A stretch of 8,833 nt of DNA from CAZTLI01 sp964614375 (GTDB taxonomy: Bacteria; Chloroflexota; Anaerolineae; Aggregatilineales; Phototrophicaceae), in the NCBI GenBank assembly GCA_964614375.1, contig CAZTLI010000218.1, positions 1-8,833 of the forward strand. Direction: 5' to 3'. The position numbers and the translations under genes are program-made. The notes beneath the pieces are model-generated. The model had not been told where the DNA came from, did no database searches, and saw nothing but the letters and a program-made list of their open reading frames with translations. Numbering within the stretch: the first letter of the stretch is position 1; each line of letters begins with the position of its first letter. Below are positions 1 to 5,759 of this stretch, piece after piece.

Positions 1-250
<250 letters not shown>

Positions 251-257
251 TAGTATT

Positions 258-263
258 ATTATA
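258..263 (-). promoter_or_regulatory. -10 box of the rnpB promoter
   Basis: The minus strand reads TATAAT here, a perfect sigma-70 type -10 hexamer about 7 bases before the expected 5' end of RNase P RNA. No good -35 hexamer is visible at 16-18 bp spacing (the 17-bp position reads TATAGC). The call therefore rests on the -10 match and its position. Confidence 0.6.
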
Positions 264-338
264 ATTTCGATTACGTGCGCGCTATAGGGTAAATAGGGAG
301 CATAGGTCAGCGTCAAGTGGACGTGGGGCGAACGGCGG

Positions 339-368
339 TTGTCAAACGCTGCGCGCCACCATTACAAT
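339..368 (+). promoter_or_regulatory. Candidate promoter of the transglutaminase gene
   Basis: A -35 box TTGTCA (339-344) and a -10 box TACAAT (363-368) are separated by 18 bp. Each matches the sigma-70 consensus at 5 of 6 positions. Transcription would start near 375, giving a leader of about 55 bases before the ATG at 431. It is divergent from the rnpB promoter. The prediction is from sequence alone. Confidence 0.5.
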
Positions 369-430
369 GACGAATGCGGGGATACCTATCCCTATCCCTG
401 ATTGGATTGTATAGACCGGAATATGGTTGA

Positions 431-2875
431 ATGACGACATCTCGTGCGCCGCGTGTATCCTCCTCCCGTGTACTCAGAAATCGCATTGTCCGTTTGTGGC
501 GGACGTTTTTCGCACCGGGTGATTGGTTTGTGCTGCCGATTATCATGATCATGCTGCTCATGCCCGCGCTCGCGCTAGAGGCTGCGGGTTGGCCGCTGTC
601 CATGCGGACGATTATCCCCGTTGCCATGTTGAGCGTCGGCTTTGGCTTCTTGCTGGCACGCAGTAACTATAACGAACTCTTAGCTTTATTGGTCAGCACC
701 ATTTATGGCGGCAGTTTTATCTTACTCATCGCGGCTATCAATGAACCGGGTGGCGTCGTGGCGGTGGTTGAGCGCACAACCGTGTGGATACGCGATGCGG
801 TCAGCGGTGGTATCAATCAAGATACACTGGTATTCACCCTATTGGTCGCAACCTTGTTCTGGTTTTTGGGCTATAACGCCGTCTGGCACGTCTTCCGGCT
901 CGACCGGATGTGGCGTGTCATTATTCCGCCCGGATTCATTTTGCTGGCAAACACCGTTTTCTATGCCGGCAATGCCAGTCTCGATTTCTACATCATCGTC
1001 TTCATGTTTATGGCACTGCTGCTTATCGTCCGGTCTAATCTGGACGCGCGTGAATGGGATTGGTATGTCAATGGCATTCGGGTGCCGCGTCAGGTACGGG
1101 CACAGGTAATGCGAATCGGCGCAATCTTAGCCGCCGTTGTCCTGCTCGTTGCGTGGATTGTGCCATCGGGCGACTTGCAAGGCCGTTTGGACAGCTTCCA
1201 GCAATTTCTCCAATCCGAACCCATCGCCCAATTCAGCGAGACTCTCAATCGACTATTTTCACCAATTGATACCCAGGGGCCAGCCACTGCCGATTATTAT
1301 GGCGGCGACACGCTCAATCTTGGCGGCGCGATTCGGCTGGGCGATCAGGTGATTTTTCAGGTCAATGCCCCGAATAACCGTCGTTACTACTGGCGTTCGC
1401 GCACTTTCGATGTCTATCAGGGTGGGACATGGGTGACACTTGCGAATCGTCGTTATTCCGATGAGCAAGAACCGATGACGGTGGGCACAAATGCCGAGAC
1501 GATTGGCGCCGCGCGGGAAGCGGTGACACAGGAATTTACTATTGGTCTGAATGCCTCTCGCCTCATCTACGCCGCGCCACAACCCGTCGAAATCAATCTC
1601 GCCGGGCGTATTGACATGCGCTATGTTGATGTGGTTGAAACGGCGATGAATGTCTCAGTGATTCGTCCGATTCAGGTATTGGGTCGTGGGGACAGATATA
1701 CCGCCGTCAGCATGGTGAGTGTGGCGACGGCGAATGACCTGCGGAACACTGGGCGGGACTATCCGACATGGGTGACGGAAATTTATCTCATCGTCTCAGA
1801 CACCACCACAGAGCGCACCCGCCAACTCGCACAACAAATCGTGACGGATGCAGGCGCAACCACGGTATATGACCAGGCACGCGCAATCGAACGCTGGCTG
1901 CGCGCTAACATCGACTACAACGAACTCATCCCCGCCCCACCGCCGGGACGCGATGCAGTTGATTGGGTGTTGTTCGACCAGCAAGAAGGCTATTGCGTCT
2001 ACTATGCGACGGCGATGGTGATGATGCTCCGGCATCTGGGGATTCCTGCCCGAATGGTCGCGGGTTTCGCACAGGGCGAGTGGGATGCACAACAGGGGCA
2101 GTTCGTGGTGAGAGAACGCGATGCCCATACGTGGGTCGAAGTCTATTTCCCCGGTTATGGTTGGATTGAATTTGAGCCGACATCGGCACAGCAGCCCCTG
2201 ACGCGCGAAGGTGACGAAGATGAAGCGCAGTTCCAGCCCCAACCGCCCCAACCCACATCAACACCTTTACCATCACCCACGCCGACAATAACGCCGACGG
2301 CGCCACCCACGCAGCCCAATGACCAATCGCAGCCGCCACCGCCGCCGACAATTACGCCAACATTTACACCGACGGCGACGGTCACGCCCGTGATTGTCGT
2401 TACACAGCCACCCCCGCTGCAACCTGAACCAGAGCAGAACTTTTTATCGTTCTTACTACCTGCGTTCGGATTGGCCTTCCTCGCGCTGATGTTGATTGTG
2501 CTGCTGGTGGTGATTGGGGCGCTGGTGTACTGGTGGTGGGAATGGCGCGGCATGGGTGGCCTGAGTCCTGTGGCGCGGGCCTATGCCCGTCTGGAACGCT
2601 ACATCGGCCTGATTGGTATTCAGACCAACGATAAGCAGACGCCTGACGAAAAGCGCAAGTTCATCGTCCGGCGGCTACCGCCCGCTGAACGCCCGGTGAC
2701 GGCAATCACACGCATGTACACCGTCGAAAAGTATGGTCAGGGCAGCCGGAATAATCATCCTGCTGGTATAGAACAACGCGCACAAGCTGCCGACAACGCA
2801 TGGCCGGACGCGCGCGGGCATATCCTCCGGCGCTGGTTGCAGCGCCTGCTTCCCTGGCGCCGCAACGACGAATAA
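431..2875 (+). CDS. Multi-pass membrane protein with transglutaminase-like domain and DUF4129-like tail
   Basis: An 814-residue membrane protein of the TgpA/DUF3488-type transglutaminase group. The N-terminal third has about seven hydrophobic segments (roughly 33-55, 60-77, 84-103, 133-155, 163-180, 184-202, 228-246). An extracytoplasmic region follows, with a transglutaminase core at about 470-590. The nucleophile is Cys522 (GYCVYYATA) and the histidine is His566 (RDAHTWVEVYFPGYGW). The third triad position is Glu582 (FEPT), where the family usually has Asp. Residues 602-668 form a Pro/Thr-rich linker. A membrane segment (about 671-703) and a cytosolic tail (about 714-770, QTPDEKRKF...EKYG) resembling DUF4129 complete it. 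Such proteins often sit beside a MoxR ATPase and a DUF58 protein, but neither is present here. The substrate is unknown; proteolysis or cross-linking at the cell surface is possible. The ribosome site before the ATG is weak (GGA at 418-420). Confidence 0.88.
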   Translation: MTTSRAPRVSSSRVLRNRIVRLWRTFFAPGDWFVLPIIMIMLLMPALALEAAGWPLSMRTIIPVAMLSVGFGFLLARSNYNELLALLVSTIYGGSFILLIAAINEPGGVVAVVERTTVWIRDAVSGGINQDTLVFTLLVATLFWFLGYNAVWHVFRLDRMWRVIIPPGFILLANTVFYAGNASLDFYIIVFMFMALLLIVRSNLDAREWDWYVNGIRVPRQVRAQVMRIGAILAAVVLLVAWIVPSGDLQGRLDSFQQFLQSEPIAQFSETLNRLFSPIDTQGPATADYYGGDTLNLGGAIRLGDQVIFQVNAPNNRRYYWRSRTFDVYQGGTWVTLANRRYSDEQEPMTVGTNAETIGAAREAVTQEFTIGLNASRLIYAAPQPVEINLAGRIDMRYVDVVETAMNVSVIRPIQVLGRGDRYTAVSMVSVATANDLRNTGRDYPTWVTEIYLIVSDTTTERTRQLAQQIVTDAGATTVYDQARAIERWLRANIDYNELIPAPPPGRDAVDWVLFDQQEGYCVYYATAMVMMLRHLGIPARMVAGFAQGEWDAQQGQFVVRERDAHTWVEVYFPGYGWIEFEPTSAQQPLTREGDEDEAQFQPQPPQPTSTPLPSPTPTITPTAPPTQPNDQSQPPPPPTITPTFTPTATVTPVIVVTQPPPLQPEPEQNFLSFLLPAFGLAFLALMLIVLLVVIGALVYWWWEWRGMGGLSPVARAYARLERYIGLIGIQTNDKQTPDEKRKFIVRRLPPAERPVTAITRMYTVEKYGQGSRNNHPAGIEQRAQAADNAWPDARGHILRRWLQRLLPWRRNDE

Positions 2876-2884
2876 CGACGGTTA

Positions 2885-2915
2885 AGCGGGTATAGTCAAA
2901 CCGGCTGTACCCGCT
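2885..2915 (+). terminator. Weak hairpin after the transglutaminase gene
   Basis: AGCGGGTA (2885-2892) pairs perfectly with TACCCGCT (2908-2915) across a 15-base loop, starting 10 bases after the stop codon. No T-run follows, so it may be a factor-dependent end or an mRNA-stabilising stem rather than a true intrinsic terminator. Confidence 0.3.
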
Positions 2916-3021
2916 ATATCACTACTCTTCACGCGCAGCGGTAAATCCGCCAATGTATAGATATTCTAACCAGAATCGGGGCAGATTCGGGCGCGATTTC
3001 CAAGCGGTGTTGGACGGCATC

Positions 3022-3030
3022 TGGTATACT
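3022..3030 (+). promoter_or_regulatory. Extended -10 promoter of the deoxynucleoside kinase gene
   Basis: TGGTATACT carries a TGN extension directly before a TATACT -10 box (5 of 6 matches). Extended -10 promoters can work without a good -35 box, and none is seen at the right spacing; TTGGAC at 3010-3015 is only 9 bp away. The start of transcription would be near 3037, about 90 bases before the kinase ATG. Confidence 0.45.
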
Positions 3031-3039
3031 ATAAACAGT

Positions 3040-3064
3040 CCCCACCACACACCCTGATGTGGGG
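3040..3064 (+). other. 5' leader hairpin of the kinase mRNA
   Basis: CCCCAC (3040-3045) pairs with GTGGGG (3059-3064) over a 13-base loop. The hairpin would lie within the first bases of the predicted kinase transcript and is followed by AAATTT. It is too far from the ribosome site (3111-3115) to occlude it directly. It could stabilise the 5' end or be chance. Confidence 0.25.
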
Positions 3065-3127
3065 AAATTTGACCAATACGACACCACAACGTACCACCAC
3101 TGAAAACTGAAAGGACACTAAACCACC

Positions 3128-3751
3128 ATGCCATACATTGGTATTGAGGGGCCTATTGGCGTGGGTAAGACGACGCTTGCCCATTACCTGCGCGACGAAC
3201 TGGATGCCCGCCTGATGCTGGAACAATTCGAGGAGAATCCCTTCCTGCGCGCCTTTTATGAAAACCCGGAATGCTACGCATTGCAAACGCAGTTATTCTT
3301 CCTGATGACGCGCTATAGACAGTATGATGCGCTGGAAGCGTTGAATGGTCGCCCGATGGTGAGCGATTATATTTTCGCTAAGAATGACCTGTTCGCGGGT
3401 TATACACTCAAGGGCGAGGAATTGGCGCTTTACGACAGCATCAGTCACGCACTGGCGAAACAAATCCCCGCGCCGGATATGGTGGTGTATTTATATGCGG
3501 GCACGGACACATTGATGGAGCGCATAAAGGCGCGCAATCGCCCCTATGAACAGCACGATGAAATGCGCGATTACATTGACCGCCTGAAGGATGAATACGA
3601 AAACTTCTTCGCCACATTCACTGCTGCCCCTGTCCTGCGCTTTGATGTGTCGAATACCGATTTTGTGCAGTCCGAGCATGACCGCACCAACATGCTCACC
3701 GCAATTTTAGAGGCTGTCAATCGACTGGAGACCGAAAGAACGCCCATCTAG
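3128..3751 (+). CDS. Deoxynucleoside kinase (dNK family)
   Basis: A 207-residue cytosolic kinase that transfers the gamma-phosphate of ATP to a deoxynucleoside, the first step of deoxynucleotide salvage. The P-loop GPIGVGKTT lies at residues 8-16. EENPFL (35-40) matches the substrate-binding region after strand 2. SDYIFAKNDLF (79-89) corresponds to the DRS/SDYxF catalytic segment. The LID-like arginines sit in KARNRPYE (134-141). The length is typical of bacterial deoxyadenosine/deoxyguanosine kinases (about 200-220 residues). The choice between dA, dG, dC and broad specificity cannot be made by eye, so no symbol is given. The start is supported by AAGGA at 3111-3115, 12 bases upstream, which is slightly long. 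The gene appears to be a single transcription unit with its own promoter and terminator. Confidence 0.92.
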   Translation: MPYIGIEGPIGVGKTTLAHYLRDELDARLMLEQFEENPFLRAFYENPECYALQTQLFFLMTRYRQYDALEALNGRPMVSDYIFAKNDLFAGYTLKGEELALYDSISHALAKQIPAPDMVVYLYAGTDTLMERIKARNRPYEQHDEMRDYIDRLKDEYENFFATFTAAPVLRFDVSNTDFVQSEHDRTNMLTAILEAVNRLETERTPI

Positions 3752-3775
3752 GCGCTTTCGACTAAAAGGATATAT

Positions 3776-3804
3776 GGGTGAATCGCGATGATTCACGCCT
3801 TTTT
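3776..3804 (+). terminator. Rho-independent terminator of the kinase gene
   Basis: GTGAATC (3778-3784) pairs with GATTCAC (3790-3796) around a 5-base loop. The stem is extended by GG/CC past a bulged G, and a run of five T (3800-3804) follows. It lies 25 bases after the stop codon and just before the convergent minus-strand gene. In the opposite direction there is no T-run next to the stem. Confidence 0.8.
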
Positions 3805-3819
3805 GATTCTGCTGCCCCG

Positions 3820-4200
3820 TCAATCTATGCCATGTTGACGGCAGTAGCGGAGCTGCTCCTCGGCGAAGGCGCGGGCTTCGTCTAAAGTTGCGAAGACGTA
3901 GGTGTGTCCACGCTTACCGATAATGCCGATGAGGTTCGACTTAAAACTCATCGACTCGGAGGTCGCTATCGCGCTGATAAACAGGTTCTCCGTGCGCGCA
4001 GCCTCGGCAAAAATGCGTCCGGCCTGGGGTGTGATGTCGGTCACATCCAGGGCATCCACCAGCGCTACAAACGGTTCATCGGCTTCAGTGGCGATTTTCC
4101 GCAATTCATCGCGCCAGTAGAGGGCGTCATCGTTGGTGATAACACCACTTTCTTTTGTGAAGAAGATGCCATCTTCAAACGTTATAGAGTCTATCGGCAT
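3820..4200 (-). CDS. Small SpoIIAA/STAS-like protein of unknown role
   Basis: A 126-residue soluble protein without signal peptide or membrane segment. The pattern is an N-terminal strand (SITFEDGIFFTKESG, 5-19), the helix-forming ITNDDALYWRDELRKIA (21-37), a buried strand PFVALVDALDV (43-53), a helix ITPQAGRIFAEAAR (56-69), a strand NLFISAIAT (72-80) and a final YVFATLDEARAFAEEQL (101-117). This order resembles the SpoIIAA-like/STAS fold proteins common in environmental bacteria, where the last helix carries an 'F.t.deA..wl' signature. The function is not known, and an anti-sigma-antagonist role should not be assumed because no kinase or sigma partner is nearby. The ATG at 4200 is the first possible start, as an in-frame TGA lies four codons upstream. 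No strong ribosome site is seen. Confidence 0.7.
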   Translation of the reverse strand: MPIDSITFEDGIFFTKESGVITNDDALYWRDELRKIATEADEPFVALVDALDVTDITPQAGRIFAEAARTENLFISAIATSESMSFKSNLIGIIGKRGHTYVFATLDEARAFAEEQLRYCRQHGID

Positions 4201-4445
4201 GAGGCTGGCTCATCAACTATTCCACCACCTGCCTATCATGATACCGCAAAATTCCACGCCTATCATTACTCTGATTGCGTGTTGAAAAAAGACGGCGTTT
4301 GATTTTCATTCATGGCCTGAAAATGGGTTGGTTTTTAGCATTGCAGCGATCAACATTTCAGCTCAAAGCCAACCACTTGCTGTAACAATCCCGTTTTTGC
4401 TGAGTACCGGACAGGCTGAACTGCCGACTAACAATCAGCGCATCA
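4201..4445. other. Intergenic stretch between two minus-strand genes
   Basis: This 245-bp gap follows the acyl-CoA dehydrogenase gene and precedes the SpoIIAA-like gene on the minus strand. It holds two copies of GCCTATCAT (4231-4239 and 4258-4266, 27 bp apart), the first overlapping the perfect palindrome TATCATGATA (4234-4243). It also holds an inverted repeat ATTTTCA/TGAAAAT (4302-4308 and 4318-4324, 9-base loop). No convincing intrinsic terminator for the dehydrogenase and no clear promoter was found. A plus-strand reading frame covering 3904-4302 overlaps the small gene and is taken as a shadow. Confidence 0.5.
4231..4266. repeat. Short direct repeat upstream of the SpoIIAA-like gene
   Basis: GCCTATCAT occurs at 4231-4239 and again at 4258-4266. 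The repeats start 27 bp apart, roughly two and a half helical turns. The left copy runs into a 10-bp palindrome TATCATGATA. They lie 31-66 bp upstream of the minus-strand start, where an operator would be expected, but two short copies can arise by chance. Confidence 0.3.
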
Positions 4446-5591
4446 TTAAAAGCCAAAAGAGCGCCCGATAATTTCTTTCATGATTTCGTTCGTCCCGCCA
4501 TAAATCATCTGCACGCGACTGTCGAGATAGGCTTTGGCGATGGGATATTCCAGCATATAGCCATACCCACCGTGCAATTGCAGACAACCATTGACCACTT
4601 TATTCTGTAACTCCGTCGTCCACCACTTCGCCATTGACGCTTCAACCGTCGTCAATTCGCCCGCGTTAAGTTCCATCACACAGCGGTCAACGAACACACG
4701 CGCGATTTCGGTCTCGGTCTGCATTTCCGCCAGTTTAAAGCGTGTGTTCTGGAATGCACCAATCGGCCTGCCGAAAGCCGTGCGCTGTTTACAATAGTCA
4801 ATTGTCCATTCGAGCGCGGCTTCACAAGCGGCAGCGGCAGCCACCGCAATCGACAAACGTTCTTGTGGGAGCTGCTGCATCAGATAGGCAAAACCCATAC
4901 CCTCTTCACCGAGCAAATTCGCTTTAGGCACGCGCACATTCTCAAAATAGAGTTCGGCGGTATCCTGCGCCTTTAGGCCGATTTTTTCGAGATTGCGCCC
5001 GCGTGTGAATCCTTCCATACCGCGTTCGACGACAATCAGGCTGACGCCGCTATGACCCTGCTCCGGGTCGGTCTTGGCGACGACAATCACATGATCGCTG
5101 TGGATGCCAGGGGTAAGAGAAGTCTGTTGCCCATTCACGACGTAACAATCATCACCGTCTTTAATCGCCGTCGTCCGCACCGCTTGCAAGTCGCTGCCTG
5201 TATTGGGTTCGGTCATGGCGATGGCGGTAATCATCTCGCCCGTGACCATTTTCGGCAGCCAGCGCGCCTTTTGGTCGTCACTGCCATACGCCAGAATGTA
5301 GGGCACGGTGATGTCGTTATGTAGACCAAAGCCGGGGCCATGCGCGCCGACCCGTGTCATCTCTTCATTCAGAATCATGTTGTAGCGGAAGTCTTTCACG
5401 CCACCGCCGCCGTATTCCTCTGGCACGTCCATGCCCAGAAAGCCATTTTCGCCCGCTTTCAGCCAGACCTCGCGCGAGACGATTCCATCTTTCTCCCACT
5501 GTTCATGATGGGGGACGACTTCTTTTTCAACAAAACGGCGGACGGCACTGCGAAACATCGCATGTTCTTCTTCAAAAATATTGCGCTTCAT
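4446..5591 (-). CDS. Acyl-CoA dehydrogenase, long-chain/isovaleryl type
   Basis: A 381-residue FAD enzyme that makes the alpha-beta double bond in an acyl-CoA and passes the electrons to ETF; the length is normal for the family. The N-terminal helical domain (about 5-118) is followed by the FAD/substrate signature AMTEPNTGSDLQA (125-137), the beta domain (about 120-230) and the C-terminal helical domain, which contains KQRTAFGRPIGAFQ (268-281) and LHGGYGYM (339-346). The C-terminal IYGGTNEIMKE (363-373) closely resembles long-chain dehydrogenases. The medium-chain catalytic Glu position (Y-E-G-T) is Gly365 here. Glu244 in LPQERL aligns instead with the catalytic base of long-chain and isovaleryl enzymes, so the protein should be active. 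The loop LTPG (159-162) replaces the common I-T/S-N-G. The exact chain length or branched substrate cannot be told. AAAGG lies about 10 bases upstream of the ATG. Confidence 0.93.
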   Translation of the reverse strand: MKRNIFEEEHAMFRSAVRRFVEKEVVPHHEQWEKDGIVSREVWLKAGENGFLGMDVPEEYGGGGVKDFRYNMILNEEMTRVGAHGPGFGLHNDITVPYILAYGSDDQKARWLPKMVTGEMITAIAMTEPNTGSDLQAVRTTAIKDGDDCYVVNGQQTSLTPGIHSDHVIVVAKTDPEQGHSGVSLIVVERGMEGFTRGRNLEKIGLKAQDTAELYFENVRVPKANLLGEEGMGFAYLMQQLPQERLSIAVAAAAACEAALEWTIDYCKQRTAFGRPIGAFQNTRFKLAEMQTETEIARVFVDRCVMELNAGELTTVEASMAKWWTTELQNKVVNGCLQLHGGYGYMLEYPIAKAYLDSRVQMIYGGTNEIMKEIIGRSFGF

Positions 5592-5633
5592 CGTGTGCTT
5601 GCCTTTAATCTAATGCAGATTCGGTTAATGCTA

Positions 5634-5662
5634 ATTGTGCCGTTGAATGTCTCGCATGGCAA
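5634..5662 (-). promoter_or_regulatory. Candidate promoter of the acyl-CoA dehydrogenase gene
   Basis: On the minus strand TTGCCA (5657-5662) is a -35 box with 5 of 6 matches. It is followed after exactly 17 bp by CACAAT (5634-5639), a -10 box with 4 of 6 matches. Transcription would begin near 5627, giving a leader of about 35 bases. The -35 box lies within an inverted repeat (see the operator candidate). Confidence 0.45.
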
Positions 5663-5674
5663 ATTTTGCGCCAT
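5656..5674. promoter_or_regulatory. Operator candidate in the divergent control region
   Basis: ATGGC (5656-5660) and GCCAT (5670-5674) form an inverted repeat. Inside and slightly offset, GCAAA (5659-5663) and TTTGC (5665-5669) form a second perfect one around a single T. The site covers the -35 box of the minus-strand promoter and lies just upstream of the plus-strand one. This is where a repressor of fatty-acid or acyl-CoA genes could bind. It does not match an operator I can name. Confidence 0.35.
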
Positions 5675-5690
5675 AAAGCGACAAGAGTCA

Positions 5691-5719
5691 TTGAATCTGC
5701 GGCAGAATCAAGCCACAAT
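5691..5719 (+). promoter_or_regulatory. Candidate promoter of the synthetase/acetyltransferase gene
   Basis: TTGAAT (5691-5696) and CACAAT (5714-5719) are 17 bp apart, each with 4 of 6 consensus matches. The start of transcription would be near 5726, about 34 bases before the ATG. The -10 hexamer is identical to that of the divergent promoter. The match is moderate. Confidence 0.35.
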
Positions 5720-5759
5720 AGGCGCATAAGATTAGACACAATCAAATCAAGAGGTAAAT

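Noticed and set aside
386..397. Tandem CTATCC CTATCC in the leader of the transglutaminase gene
   Set aside because: Two copies of six bases are too short to mean much.
2155..2553. Glycine/valine-rich minus-strand reading frame across the Pro/Thr linker
   Set aside because: It is the complement of the low-complexity proline/threonine codons and has no independent support.
3904..4302. 132-residue plus-strand reading frame opposite the SpoIIAA-like gene
   Set aside because: It overlaps antisense to a frame with a coherent alternating helix/strand pattern, shows no recognisable motif, and its start is not near a ribosome site.
4326..4374. GGTTGG/CCAACC inverted repeat after the acyl-CoA dehydrogenase gene
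   Set aside because: The arms are 6 bp with a 37-base loop and no T-run, so it is not a credible terminator.
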